DNA from: Algoriphagus halophilus | GTDB lineage: Bacteria; Bacteroidota; Bacteroidia; Cytophagales; Cyclobacteriaceae | Assembly: GCF_900129785.1 (NCBI RefSeq) | Contig: NZ_FSRC01000002.1 | Span: 930,001 to 994,000 of the forward strand | Reading direction: 5' to 3' | DNA: 64,000 nt | Shown here: positions 25,202-34,650 of the stretch, in pieces | Layout: each line of letters opens with the position of its first letter | Numbering within the stretch: position 1 is the first letter of the stretch | Translations under genes and position numbers: made by a program | Notes under the pieces: generated by a model | Told to the model about the DNA's origin: nothing | The model's input: only the letters and a program-made list of their open reading frames with translations | Databases searched by the model: none

Positions 25202-27604
25202 ATGAAAACTAGAGTACTGACATTTCTAATTGTATTAATATCTATTTCTGCATTTTCCCAAGGAGTGATTAGAGGACGGATTATCAATCCTTCCAATGGG
25301 GAGCCAGTGGCCTTTGCCAATGTTTTGGTATTGGAAACTGAGTACGGTGCAATTTCTGATGAGGAAGGCAACTACATTATCGAAAGCATTCCTCCAGGAT
25401 TATATAATGTGCGCGCAAGTTTTGTAGGTTACAAGACTGAAACCAGGTATGAGGTTCGAGTTACTTTGGCTAAATCTGTGCAGTTGGATTTTGAATTGAC
25501 AGAAGATGCCTCAGAGCTTGGAGAAGTTGTAGTAAGTTCTGAGTTTTCAAGATCTGAGGAAACACCCCTTTCCGTTAGGAAGCTAAATAGCAATGAAATA
25601 GAAAGGTACCCTGGTGGGAATAGAGATATTTCAAGAGTTATACAGGCCTTACCTGGAGTAGCAAGTACACCAAGTTTCCGAAATGATATTTTGATTCGTG
25701 GTGGAGCACCGAATGAAAACAAGTTTTTTGTGGATGAGATTGAAGTACCAGTAATTAACCATTTCTCTACTCAAGGTTCCTCGGGTGGACCTGTCGGCCT
25801 TTTGAATGTCAACCTAATAAAAAATGTAGATTTGATTGCTGGTGGATTTCCAGCTAATAGAATGGATGCCTTGAGTTCCTTCTTTGAAATTCAGTTGAAA
25901 GAAGGGAATAGGGAAAGTATGCAGACCCAATTGACTTTAGGAGCATCTGAGTTAACCCTTTCCAATGAAGGTCCGATTGGAGAAAAGACAACCTATCTAG
26001 TTTCTGCTAGAAGATCTTATTTACAGGGTTTGTTTAAAGTTTTGGGCTTGCCCTTTTTGCCCACGTTCAATGATTTTCAAGTGAAAACTACCACCAAACT
26101 GAATGATAAAACAGAGTTGACATTTATTGGAGTTGGTGCCATTGATCAATTTGAATTGAATCAGGATATTCCAGAAGATGAGAGTGAAGAAGAGTTGGAA
26201 AACCGCCTTTATTTATTGGATGTTTTGCCGGTTCAAAGCCAATGGAATTATACTACAGGGCTAAAATTAAAACGGTTCAGGGAGAATGGATTCTGGACAT
26301 TCGTATTGAGTAGAAATATGCTGAATAATGAAGCTGAAAAGTACTTTCGAAATGAAGAAAGCTCTGAGTCCAATCTATTGTATCGATATATTTCCCAAGA
26401 ATCAGAAAATAAATTCAGAGCAGAGAATAGTATTTTCGGAAATGGTTATACCCTGAAATATGGAATTAATTATGAGTATTCCAGGTATTACATTAAAAAC
26501 TTTGACCGTGCCACTTTAGCGAATTCTTCAGAAGTGATTGATGTAGAATCAACTTCTAATTTCAATCAGTATGGAGCATTTATCTCTGGAACTAAATATT
26601 CTTCAGATGAACGACTCTTGGTTTCAGGTGGAATAAGAATAGATGGCTCCGATTTTGGAAAGACCGCGCAAAACCCTTTAAATCAGTTCAGCCCCAGAGT
26701 TTCTATTTCCTATCAGCTGAAGCCTAATTTATTTGCCACCGCCAATGCTGGTATATATTACCAGAAACCTCCGTATACAGTACTAGGATATAGAAACAAT
26801 TCCGGCGAATTAGTCAATCAAAATACGGATGTAAGATTTATTCAAAATAACCAACTGATCGCAGGATTGGAGTTTTTGGCACCGCAACGAAATAGAAGGT
26901 TTACGATGGAGGCTTTTTACAAAAAATATAAGAACTATCCTTCTTCTATTCGAAATGGCATTGCTTTAGCAAATCTCGGTGCTGACTTTGGGGTGATAGG
27001 AAATGAGCCCGTAGAATCAAATGCAGAAGGAAGGGCATTTGGGTTGGAGTTTTTGGCACAGCAAAGGCTTTTTAATAATTTCTATGGGATAGCCTCTTTG
27101 ACCTTGGTACGAAGTGAATTTACAAACCCAAATACGGAAGGATTTATACCTTCTTCCTGGGATAATAAAGTGATTTTGAGTTTAACCGCAGGCAAACGAT
27201 TTAATAAAAATTGGGAGCTTGGCGGAAGGTGGAGATTTTTGGGCGGAACACCTTATACTCCTTACGATGTAGAAGAATCATCCTTGATCAGCAACTGGGA
27301 TTTGAGAGGTCAACCTATTTTAGATTTCAATCAGATCAATACACAACGACTTTCTGCTTTCCATCAACTTGATTTGCGTGTTGATAAAAAGTATTATTTC
27401 CCAAAATGGAGTTTGAACTGGTATGTGGATATACAAAATGCATACAATTACGAGGCGGAACAACCTGATTTATTGGTACCTGTTCGTGATGAAAATGGGG
27501 ATATAAAAGTTGATCCAAATGATCCTTCTCGCTATCAACTTAAATTCATTGAAAATACTGCGGGGACTATTCTTCCAACAGTTGGAATTATAGTTGAATT
27601 TTAA
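25202..27604 (+). CDS. TonB-dependent receptor with N-terminal carboxypeptidase-regulatory-like domain
   Basis: 800 residues. Signal peptide to about residue 20 (SISAFSQ), then a CarboxypepD_reg-like beta-sandwich (residues 21-105, with GVIRGRIINPSNGEPVAFANV), a plug domain with LIRGGAPNENKFFVDEIEVP, and a 22-stranded barrel ending in an aromatic-poor VGIIVEF. The plug lacks the SusC GSRAA-type signature and no SusD partner follows, so this is not a polysaccharide-utilisation pair. The ligand is unknown. It starts 61 nt after crtW and may be a separate transcript; a CTAAAAC/GTTTTAG hairpin lies in that gap. Confidence 0.9.
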   Translation: MKTRVLTFLIVLISISAFSQGVIRGRIINPSNGEPVAFANVLVLETEYGAISDEEGNYIIESIPPGLYNVRASFVGYKTETRYEVRVTLAKSVQLDFELTEDASELGEVVVSSEFSRSEETPLSVRKLNSNEIERYPGGNRDISRVIQALPGVASTPSFRNDILIRGGAPNENKFFVDEIEVPVINHFSTQGSSGGPVGLLNVNLIKNVDLIAGGFPANRMDALSSFFEIQLKEGNRESMQTQLTLGASELTLSNEGPIGEKTTYLVSARRSYLQGLFKVLGLPFLPTFNDFQVKTTTKLNDKTELTFIGVGAIDQFELNQDIPEDESEEELENRLYLLDVLPVQSQWNYTTGLKLKRFRENGFWTFVLSRNMLNNEAEKYFRNEESSESNLLYRYISQESENKFRAENSIFGNGYTLKYGINYEYSRYYIKNFDRATLANSSEVIDVESTSNFNQYGAFISGTKYSSDERLLVSGGIRIDGSDFGKTAQNPLNQFSPRVSISYQLKPNLFATANAGIYYQKPPYTVLGYRNNSGELVNQNTDVRFIQNNQLIAGLEFLAPQRNRRFTMEAFYKKYKNYPSSIRNGIALANLGADFGVIGNEPVESNAEGRAFGLEFLAQQRLFNNFYGIASLTLVRSEFTNPNTEGFIPSSWDNKVILSLTAGKRFNKNWELGGRWRFLGGTPYTPYDVEESSLISNWDLRGQPILDFNQINTQRLSAFHQLDLRVDKKYYFPKWSLNWYVDIQNAYNYEAEQPDLLVPVRDENGDIKVDPNDPSRYQLKFIENTAGTILPTVGIIVEF

Positions 27605-27608
27605 AGCT

Positions 27609-28061
27609 TCAACATAGCGAATTCAGAAGTTTGATGATTCGATTGGATTTAGCCTCCATATCATCTACAGCATAGATATAGCTGATCCAACTATTTTGCT
27701 CTTCTTTGGGTAGCTGATTGAATAAATCCAATTTTCCGGGGTCATCTTGGAGACATAAGATCAGTTCTTGGGGAGTGGTATTGGGAATTTCTTCTCTATA
27801 CAACTTAATTGATACTTCATCCCCTTCTTCCTTTCCTAGGATTTTCCTTATGGGTTTGGCTACAGGTAAAAACACATAACCATTTCCCATGGGAAGGAGG
27901 TGTTTGCCTTCAAATGAATAATCATCAATAGATCCCGAGATTTTCATCATCCCGAAAGCCTTACCAGACTTGATTAAATCCCCTGGAAGTTTTATGAACG
28001 TCCATCCACCTTTCCCGCTAAACTTTTCTAAGAGATATGTTCCTTCAACAATCAATTCCAT
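27609..28061 (-). CDS. DUF1905 / YdeI-OmpD-associated family protein
   Basis: 150 residues. The N-terminal half (GGWTFIKLPGDLI, and KISGSIDDYSFEGKHLLPMGNGYVF) is DUF1905-like, and the C-terminal half (LQDDPGKLDLFNQLPKEEQNSWISYI) matches the bacteriocin-protection YdeI/OmdA-type helical domain. It has no signal peptide and an unknown biochemical role. Convergent with the TonB receptor, only 4 nt separating the stops. Confidence 0.75.
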   Translation of the reverse strand: MELIVEGTYLLEKFSGKGGWTFIKLPGDLIKSGKAFGMMKISGSIDDYSFEGKHLLPMGNGYVFLPVAKPIRKILGKEEGDEVSIKLYREEIPNTTPQELILCLQDDPGKLDLFNQLPKEEQNSWISYIYAVDDMEAKSNRIIKLLNSLC

Positions 28062-28090
28062 AAAAAAAGAGCAGGTTATTTACCTGCTCT
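28062..28090 (-). terminator. Rho-independent terminator after the outer-membrane protein gene
   Basis: Perfect 9-bp stem AGAGCAGGT / ACCTGCTCT with a 5-nt loop, followed on the minus strand by seven Ts. It lies between the stop of the barrel protein gene (28104) and the start of the DUF1905 gene (28061). Confidence 0.85.
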
Positions 28091-28103
28091 AGTTATGTAT
28101 ATC

Positions 28104-28556
28104 TTATTCTACTTTTCCAAATCTCCATCGAATATTGAGACCAAAGACATCTGCAAAGAAATCTGTGTCTTCAATGATCCTAAACGTTGGTCTCCAGTCT
28201 GCACCTATCACAATTGGAACGTCTTCGAAAGCATATTCAATTCCTATTTCACCAGCCACCCCTAAAGAGAATGGATCATCGATGTACAAAGAAGGACCTA
28301 CACCTAAATACCAATTGAAATCACTGGTACTCACTGGTCTGTAAATGGGGTTCCACAATAGATCAATTCCAACACCCGAACCGAAACTTACATCACCATG
28401 GACACGGCTAAATTCACCAAGGGAGAATACTCCATCAATGGCCACATTGTTACCTCCAAATTGACCGAAGCGAATACCTAGTTCTTGAGCGTTACTTTCA
28501 AGAGATGCTGCCAGTCCAAAGAAAAGTACTAGCGTAAGAATTTTGAAATACTTCAT
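28104..28556 (-). CDS. Small outer-membrane beta-barrel protein
   Basis: 150 residues with a signal peptide to about residue 23 (LESNAQ). The remainder is alternating amphipathic strands (GIRFGQFGGNNVAIDGVF, WYLGVGPSLYI, GIEYAFEDVPIVIGADWRP), ending FGLNIRWRF, consistent with a small 8-stranded barrel of the OmpW/OmpX size class. Function is unknown. Its own terminator follows. Confidence 0.7.
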   Translation of the reverse strand: MKYFKILTLVLFFGLAASLESNAQELGIRFGQFGGNNVAIDGVFSLGEFSRVHGDVSFGSGVGIDLLWNPIYRPVSTSDFNWYLGVGPSLYIDDPFSLGVAGEIGIEYAFEDVPIVIGADWRPTFRIIEDTDFFADVFGLNIRWRFGKVE

Positions 28557-28614
28557 GTTCTTTACATTTAAGGATAATATAAAATAGTCTACAAATATTT
28601 AAATTTTACTTGAA

Positions 28615-29298
28615 TTATTCAGATGAAGAGAGAAATTTATAGGTAATTCCTGCTAAAAATGCCCCTAATACAGGAGCAACCCAAAATAGCCATAATTGTT
28701 TTAAAAAGATGCCTCCAGCAAAGATTGCTTGGCTCGTACTCCTGGCTGGATTGACAGAAGTGTTGGTAACAGGTATAGAAATCAAATGAATCAGAACTAA
28801 AGCCAATCCTATTGCGATACCACCAAATCCAGCAGGGGCTTTTCCGTGAGTAGCCCCCAAAATCACGATTAGGAAAAAGTAAGTCATGACTATCTCAGTA
28901 ATCAAAGCAGAGCCCATCGAATAACCTCCTGGAGAAGCTTCTCCATATCCATTTGAAGCAAACCCTCCTAATTCCACACCTGCCTTTCCTGTAGCGATGG
29001 CATATAAAATAGCGGCACCGCATAAGCCTCCTAAGACTTGAGCGATAATGTAAGGAAGTAAATCCTTGCCCTCAAATCTACCTCCCGCCCATAAACCAAT
29101 GGAGACTGCTGGGTTTAAATGACAGCCACTGATATGTCCAATCGCATAAGCCATGGTCAGGACAGTGAGTCCAAATGCCAATGCTACTCCTAAAAAACCT
29201 ATTCCCAGTTCAGGGAAACCAGCCGCCAAAACGGCACTGCCACAGCCCCCAAGAACTAGCCAAAGGGTACCGATAAATTCTGCTATAAGCTTTTTCAT
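28615..29298 (-). CDS. aqpZ: Aquaporin Z
   Basis: 227 residues of the MIP family with six membrane helices and two NPA half-helices: [10 protein letters not shown] and [13 protein letters not shown]. The Arg after the second NPA and the His in [12 protein letters not shown] fit the narrow water-selective filter of AqpZ rather than the glycerol type. Inner-membrane water channel. Monocistronic in appearance. Confidence 0.92.
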   Translation of the reverse strand: MKKLIAEFIGTLWLVLGGCGSAVLAAGFPELGIGFLGVALAFGLTVLTMAYAIGHISGCHLNPAVSIGLWAGGRFEGKDLLPYIIAQVLGGLCGAAILYAIATGKAGVELGGFASNGYGEASPGGYSMGSALITEIVMTYFFLIVILGATHGKAPAGFGGIAIGLALVLIHLISIPVTNTSVNPARSTSQAIFAGGIFLKQLWLFWVAPVLGAFLAGITYKFLSSSE

Positions 29299-29515
29299 AT
29301 AAAAAATAGGTAAGATGTTAACTGACTTAAGGAAATTAAATAAATAATTTTAAAATCAAGTAAGTTTTCGCCCTGTAATTGTAGAATTAATAGAAAAAAT
29401 AGTGACTTAAGGGGTTATTTGTAGTAAGGGTTTACTATTTGATATTGCATATTTGAACTAATCCGAACCTAAAGGATTTATATTCAGGACAAGCTTTAAA
29501 GAAAAAGGAGACTAG

Positions 29516-30562
29516 ATGAAGATATTCGAATGTGAGAAGTGTTTTCAACCGCTTTATTTTGAAAATCAAAGCTGCGAGAAATGTGGACATTTGGCCGGAT
29601 TCTCCACTTCTTTGTTGGATCTGAAAACATTCGAAAACGGATTGAACTCGTTGAAATCTGATGGAGATAATTCTGAATTTAAATTTTGTAGAAACAAAGA
29701 ATTTGGAGTTTGTAATTGGCTGATTCCTGTAAGTGATCAGGAAGATTTTTGTGATGCCTGCAAACTCAATAGAACCATTCCAGATTTATCGGATGCAGAA
29801 AATTTCAAAAAGTGGCAGAAACTTGAAATCGCAAAACATAGGCTCATTTATCAATTGGTTAGGTTAGGGTTGAATCCACAATCTAAAACGGAAGACACCA
29901 ATGGTCTAACTTTTGACTTTATTAACAACCACTATGGAATTGGTGAAAAGGCGATGACAGGACATGATAATGGGGTGATTACTATTCTACTTTCTGAAGC
30001 AGATGCTGTCCATCGAGAGCAAATGAAGAAAGAGTTCGAAGAACCTTATCGAACTTTGATAGGACATTTTAGGCACGAGGTAGGTCATTATTTTTGGGAT
30101 CGTTTGGTATTTAATAATCCTACTACACTCCAGGAATTTAGAAACATCTTTGGGGATGAACGAGTGAATTATGCAGACTCCTTAAATAGCTACTATGTGA
30201 ATGGCCCTCTCGTCAACTGGCAGCAAAACTTTATAAGTCAATATGCTACATCTCATCCATGGGAGGATTGGGCGGAGACATGGGCCCATTATCTTCATAT
30301 CATGGATATGGCAGAGACCTCTTATTATTTTGGGATGAAAGTGGAGCCAAAACTCTACGAGAATACTTTAAATGGGTCTATAGGTTTTGACCCCTATGAG
30401 TGTACGGATTTTGAGAAAATTTTAAAAGACTGGGGTCCCATCTCTTTTGCAATCAATAGTCTAAACCGATCCATGGGGATGCCCGATATGTACCCTTTCG
30501 TGATTAGCCCAATAGTAAAAGCTAAAATGGACTTTATCCATCGATTGGTAAACAGGAGTTAA
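29516..30562 (+). CDS. Zinc-ribbon-containing putative zinc metallopeptidase (Peptidase_Mx type)
   Basis: 348 residues. An N-terminal zinc ribbon (CEKC...CEKC within residues 5-25) is followed by a second Cys cluster (C...C, C-x2-C to about residue 85). The catalytic HEVGH lies near residue 188 with DWAETWAHYLH about 70 residues later as a candidate third-ligand helix. This matches the putative zinc-binding metallopeptidase family. No signal peptide, so likely cytoplasmic. An AAGGAG Shine-Dalgarno at 29505-29510, uncommon in this phylum, fixes the start. Substrate unknown. Confidence 0.82.
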   Translation: MKIFECEKCFQPLYFENQSCEKCGHLAGFSTSLLDLKTFENGLNSLKSDGDNSEFKFCRNKEFGVCNWLIPVSDQEDFCDACKLNRTIPDLSDAENFKKWQKLEIAKHRLIYQLVRLGLNPQSKTEDTNGLTFDFINNHYGIGEKAMTGHDNGVITILLSEADAVHREQMKKEFEEPYRTLIGHFRHEVGHYFWDRLVFNNPTTLQEFRNIFGDERVNYADSLNSYYVNGPLVNWQQNFISQYATSHPWEDWAETWAHYLHIMDMAETSYYFGMKVEPKLYENTLNGSIGFDPYECTDFEKILKDWGPISFAINSLNRSMGMPDMYPFVISPIVKAKMDFIHRLVNRS

Positions 30563-30581
30563 TGGAAGGTGTGGCAAGAAT

Positions 30582-31913
30582 TTAATCTAATGCTTTTCCA
30601 TTTACGCGCACATTTTTTAAGTCAAACCCGGAGACGATGCTTGGATCGAAGGTGTCATTTTTTGCCTTGATTTTAAGATTCTCAAATTTAAATTCGGCTA
30701 GTCGATCATGTTCTGTAATCGCCACATCAAAAAAGATATCGCATTCCAAGTTGATGTTTTTCATGGTAATATGGTCCGAAAATGATTTTGGAACTTCTTT
30801 TCTTCCCTTTAGATCGAAAAATTGAGTCCATGGCTTCACATAAATCATGCTGTATGCCTGCCCGGTAATATTCTCTACTGTAATGAATTCATAGTGTTGA
30901 GGGGTGTCTGGACGCATTTTTAACCATAAAAGCCTTCGGGCATCCTGAATTTTTATATTCCTCATGATCACATTCTTATTATGAATGGATTCACTTCCAT
31001 TGGTGAGGGCGGAATGGCAAAAGCCGAATTCGCTATCCTCGATTATAATGTGGGTGTTTTCTCCATTGTTTGGGTCTTCATCCGCCCAAGGCCCTTTTCC
31101 ACCTTTTAAGGCAATGGCATCGTCATTTACGGCGAGGTAGCAGCCTTTGATAAGAACATTATTAACTACATCTAAGTCTATGGCATCCGTACTTGGCGCT
31201 TTGATGGGTTCATGAGGAGAGGTAATGGTGAGGTCTAAGATTTTAATATTGTTGCATTGGTAATAATGACTACTCCAAAAACCTGCATTGATCAATTTCA
31301 CATCCTGTAACTGGACGTCATTACTTTTCCAAATAAATACTAATCTAGGCCTGGAAACTTCCAAATTGGTGCAATTAGGGTCTTCCTCTCTTCTTTTCCA
31401 GAATGCTTTCCAAAAGTTCAACCCGTTACCATTTATGGTTCCTTTACCTGTAATGGAGAATCCATCTACCTCATAAGCATTCACCAATGCAGCGAAATAG
31501 TCTAGATTTTGTCCTTCCATGCGGGATGGGATTTTTGGATAATTGGCAATGTCGTCAGAACCTTTCAATACGGCTCCTTCTTCTAGATGTAAGCGTGTGT
31601 TGGGCTTGAAAAATATAGCGCCGCTTAAAAATGTTCCTTTTGGAATGATAATAACTCCCCCTCCTGATTGACTTGCCTCGTCAATAATTCGCTGAATTTT
31701 TTGGGTTTGAAGGAGTGTGCTATCTGCTAATACTCCATGGGAAGTGATCCGATATTGTTTCCCTAAATCCTTTAATTCTAGTTTAGTATAATCATGAAAC
31801 CAGGGAGAAATTTTCGAACCATCAGGCCAATAATCCTCATTTACAGCTGTCTGGGTAAAAGCGACCTGAGTACTTAAAATTAAGAATAAAAGAAGGGGAT
31901 TGAGAATTTTCAT
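30582..31913 (-). CDS. Glycoside hydrolase family 28 (polygalacturonase-like), secreted
   Basis: 443 residues from the ATG at 31913, the start that gives a clean signal peptide (ILSTQVAFTQ); the longer frame to 32009 adds 32 residues without signal character. Right-handed beta-helix with GH28 landmarks: STDAIDLD, CYLAVNDDAIALKGG (the catalytic Asp pair), and SALTNGSES in place of the GHG-containing strand. It would cleave galacturonan-type or related uronic linkages outside or in the periplasm. No other pectin genes are nearby, so the substrate is uncertain. Convergent with the metallopeptidase gene. Confidence 0.85.
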   Translation of the reverse strand: MKILNPLLLFLILSTQVAFTQTAVNEDYWPDGSKISPWFHDYTKLELKDLGKQYRITSHGVLADSTLLQTQKIQRIIDEASQSGGGVIIIPKGTFLSGAIFFKPNTRLHLEEGAVLKGSDDIANYPKIPSRMEGQNLDYFAALVNAYEVDGFSITGKGTINGNGLNFWKAFWKRREEDPNCTNLEVSRPRLVFIWKSNDVQLQDVKLINAGFWSSHYYQCNNIKILDLTITSPHEPIKAPSTDAIDLDVVNNVLIKGCYLAVNDDAIALKGGKGPWADEDPNNGENTHIIIEDSEFGFCHSALTNGSESIHNKNVIMRNIKIQDARRLLWLKMRPDTPQHYEFITVENITGQAYSMIYVKPWTQFFDLKGRKEVPKSFSDHITMKNINLECDIFFDVAITEHDRLAEFKFENLKIKAKNDTFDPSIVSGFDLKNVRVNGKALD

Positions 31914-32016
31914 CTTGGTAATAATAACAAATTCATGCCAGAACTGGGACGAATCGAATTTCAAATTATTCCATTTATTGGTCAAAGGGTATCCTTTGCT
32001 GTCCTGCAAATTCCCA

Positions 32017-33342
32017 TTAAGACGGGGTTTCTTTTCCTTTCATGACCTCCATGACGAAATCTAGGGCTGAATTCCAAGCCGTCATACATTTTTCAGTATT
32101 GCTTTCTCCTAAGGTCTTATTGATGGTATAAAGCATAGCTTCCTTTACAACAGGGTAATGTGTCGCCTGCACTCCATATTTTACATGATTCTCACCCAAT
32201 CGCTGCAAGCCTGTGACCAAGTGTTCTGGACGGGATAGGGAATATATGATGCCACCTAACATATGGGTCAAGAGACGACCTTGATCGGTCATATTATTTC
32301 TGAAAAGACTTTTGGCTTCTGGGTCGATTTCAAAAACTTTTTCATAGAATATGGAGGCAAACTCTTCAGGGTTTTCCATCATGATAGGAAGAGAGGCTTG
32401 AAGTTCTAATTGCATATCCATTTCCTTAAATCCCAATAATTCAAACAATTCGGCAGGTTCTTCTTTCCCTTTTAGCTCTTTCACGTACGTTTCCCCAATT
32501 TCAAGCGTGTCTTTGGGAATACTATTATAGACTGTTTTAGAAATGAGGATTTTGGATTGGGTAACTTTCGTTTGTTCCTGAATTCTACTAGCTACATTGA
32601 CAGGGTCACCAATGACTGAAAATTGCTTATGGGTAGGATGTCCCAAATGTCCTATATAGGCTTTACCAAAATTGATTCCTATACCAGAATCTAATTTGAT
32701 GTCCAAATCCTTTAATTCAGTGTTATTAAGATGTGTCAAGGCATAGTGCATCCCCAAACCGGCTCGGATGGCATCTTTACAAATTTTATCCCTTGTGCCT
32801 CCGGTGGTTCCAAAAACTCCAATTATTTCATCTCCTACATATTGGTATATGATTCCGTTATTCATCAGAATTGGGTCACCTAATGCCGTATAAAACTTAT
32901 TGAGCAAGAAAGCGATGTCGTAATTCAGGTTATTGGAAGAGAGATTGGTATAATTTCTTAAATCACAAAAAAGGATCGCAATGGGTCTTTCTTCTGCTTT
33001 TCCTATGGGAGAGAGCTCTTTTTGCAATTGATTCACTTCACCCATAGACCAGATCAAGCGTTGTAAGGTTACGTCACCTTTTGGGTAGGATTGGCAGGCA
33101 AGTCGGATTGAAGGGTCCCATTTTCTTGCGTAAGAGGTTTCCTGTTCGAGCTGGTTTTTAGGATTTAAGTTATTGATTCCTTCCAGGATCCTGACTCTAC
33201 AGGTGGTGCATCTTCCATGCCCTCCACATTCATGCAAATGGGTAATTTGATTAGCAATGGAAATATCCAACAAGGAATTCATATCATCGTCATTTTCCAC
33301 CACACGATTTATTCCAGCATAGGTAATTTTCTGTTTCATCAT
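32017..33342 (-). CDS. [2Fe-2S] ferredoxin - class III nucleotide cyclase - globin fusion protein
   Basis: 441 residues in three domains. Residues 4-100: plant-type ferredoxin with C39-x5-C45-x2-C48 and C83. Residues 118-300: class III cyclase with metal Asps D127 (FCDLRNYT) and D171 (YVGDE), and the transition-state pair N249/R253 (DPVNVASR). The usual substrate-selecting Lys is Q167 and its partner Asp/Thr is S242, so cAMP is not assured as product. Residues 312-432: a globin, with YEKVFEIDPEAKSLF and H386-VKYGV-x3-HY, where H386 is the expected proximal heme ligand. No signal peptide. It probably senses redox state and O2 or NO and sets a cyclic nucleotide level. Confidence 0.88.
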   Translation of the reverse strand: MMKQKITYAGINRVVENDDDMNSLLDISIANQITHLHECGGHGRCTTCRVRILEGINNLNPKNQLEQETSYARKWDPSIRLACQSYPKGDVTLQRLIWSMGEVNQLQKELSPIGKAEERPIAILFCDLRNYTNLSSNNLNYDIAFLLNKFYTALGDPILMNNGIIYQYVGDEIIGVFGTTGGTRDKICKDAIRAGLGMHYALTHLNNTELKDLDIKLDSGIGINFGKAYIGHLGHPTHKQFSVIGDPVNVASRIQEQTKVTQSKILISKTVYNSIPKDTLEIGETYVKELKGKEEPAELFELLGFKEMDMQLELQASLPIMMENPEEFASIFYEKVFEIDPEAKSLFRNNMTDQGRLLTHMLGGIIYSLSRPEHLVTGLQRLGENHVKYGVQATHYPVVKEAMLYTINKTLGESNTEKCMTAWNSALDFVMEVMKGKETPS

Positions 33343-33581
33343 TCTAAGAATTAGGTGAAAAATCGAATCAATGGATTCAGATTTCGCTTTAATGCTTATT
33401 TCGAGGTCTTTTGTTCATACTAAAAATTATGGCTCGCAATTATCTAAAAATTGAGATTAATTAGTTAGATGCCAATTGAAATCAAAAAAGCTATAAGGAA
33501 TATCCACAAAAAAGAGCAAATTGTCAATTGAAAATGAGATAGTTATGCTTTCAAATGAAGCATACTTTCAATTCTCTCTAT

Positions 33582-33620
33582 AAAAAAAGTAAAGGAGTGA
33601 ACTTGGTCCACTCCTTTACT
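33582..33620 (-). terminator. Rho-independent terminator after the amidohydrolase gene
   Basis: Perfect 12-bp stem AGTAAAGGAGTG / CACTCCTTTACT with a loop of about 9 nt; on the minus strand it is followed by a run of Ts. It ends the amidohydrolase transcript. The rest of the 33343-33637 gap holds an imperfect AATTGAAA/TTTCAATT hairpin and no gene. Confidence 0.85.
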
Positions 33621-33637
33621 TCTAATGTTTTCTATGG

Positions 33638-34627
33638 TTATTCAAATTTTGAGGCATCTAAATTGAAGAACCTGACCGCATTGTTGAAGAAAATATCCCG
33701 TTTTTGATCATAGGATAGATAGGTAGCATTTTGGATTAAGCCAATGGATGTTTCCAACAGCTTGGGCCAAATCATCAGGTCTGTTCCGTACAAAATTCGT
33801 TTTCCAAAACCTGCTTGAACCAATCTCTTCAAATAGTCATGAATCTCATCTTGAGGATAGCTCCAGATTAAACCAGCCAAATCCACATAAACATAGGCAT
33901 TGGCCCCCATCAAAGCGATCATTTCATCGATCATAGGGTATCCTGCATGCATGACCCAGATTTTTAATTTGGGATGTCTTGCGAGCATGTCTTCCAATAA
34001 GAAGGGATTTCCCATAGAGGCTCTATAAGAGGGGCTTGTGATATTTGCCATTCCATTTCCACCAGTTCCCATATGGATACCTACAGGAATACCCAGTTCT
34101 TCCGCTACTCCAAAATATTCATCCAAAGACATGTCACTCGGGGATTTACCTTGGTATTGAGGAGCAATCTCTCCCATGACTTTATAAAAACCGCCAGACA
34201 AGGAATCCCTGAATGCTTCCACACTCATATTCTGCCCAATTCCAATAGAAGGAATAATACGGTCAGGAGCTGCATTATACCAATTATGGATAATTTCCGC
34301 ATCTCCACTGACAACCATCGTGACATTTAGCCGTTCAGTAGCAGATATAATGGCATCTTGCATTTCCTGATCAGATTTTGCAGCTTTCAATGGATCCACG
34401 CAATCATTATTTAAAAAAGAGGGGGCTGGTTGATTGGGCCCACTTCCAGGCATGGAGGTAAGGAACCAGGGACAGAGATCAGATGCGAATGCAGGGTTTA
34501 CTTTTGAAGCATGCACATGCACATCGATTATTGGAGGCATTTTCTTTTCAGTTTGAGCTGAAATCTCAAAAGAAAATAGCGCAATCAGTGAGAAGAAGCC
34601 CGCTTTACGTAGTAATTTTAGGGTCAT
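33638..34627 (-). CDS. Secreted amidohydrolase family protein (Amidohydro_2 type)
   Basis: 329 residues with a signal peptide ending FEISAQ (about residue 25). The TIM-barrel metal site begins with IIDVHVHAS (HxH), continues with GIHMGTGGNG and WVMHAGYP for the barrel histidines, and LYGTDLMIWP for the Asp. This is the COG2159 decarboxylase/lactonase-like branch. Substrate is unknown. Monocistronic, divergent from the Dabb gene across a gap holding two identical palindromes. Confidence 0.85.
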   Translation of the reverse strand: MTLKLLRKAGFFSLIALFSFEISAQTEKKMPPIIDVHVHASKVNPAFASDLCPWFLTSMPGSGPNQPAPSFLNNDCVDPLKAAKSDQEMQDAIISATERLNVTMVVSGDAEIIHNWYNAAPDRIIPSIGIGQNMSVEAFRDSLSGGFYKVMGEIAPQYQGKSPSDMSLDEYFGVAEELGIPVGIHMGTGGNGMANITSPSYRASMGNPFLLEDMLARHPKLKIWVMHAGYPMIDEMIALMGANAYVYVDLAGLIWSYPQDEIHDYLKRLVQAGFGKRILYGTDLMIWPKLLETSIGLIQNATYLSYDQKRDIFFNNAVRFFNLDASKFE

Positions 34628-34650
34628 AATGGAAGTTGTATTGCGAAATG

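Noticed and set aside
25202..27604. TonB receptor as a vitamin B12 transporter
   Set aside because: There is no riboswitch before it and no BtuB-specific motif can be recognised; the ligand is left open.
25202..27604. TonB receptor as a SusC/D pair
   Set aside because: No SusD-like lipoprotein follows, and the next gene is on the other strand.
33343..33637. A hidden tRNA or small RNA in the gap after the cyclase gene start
   Set aside because: No cloverleaf or conserved RNA motif is visible; only a weak AATTGAAA/TTTCAATT hairpin and the amidohydrolase terminator.
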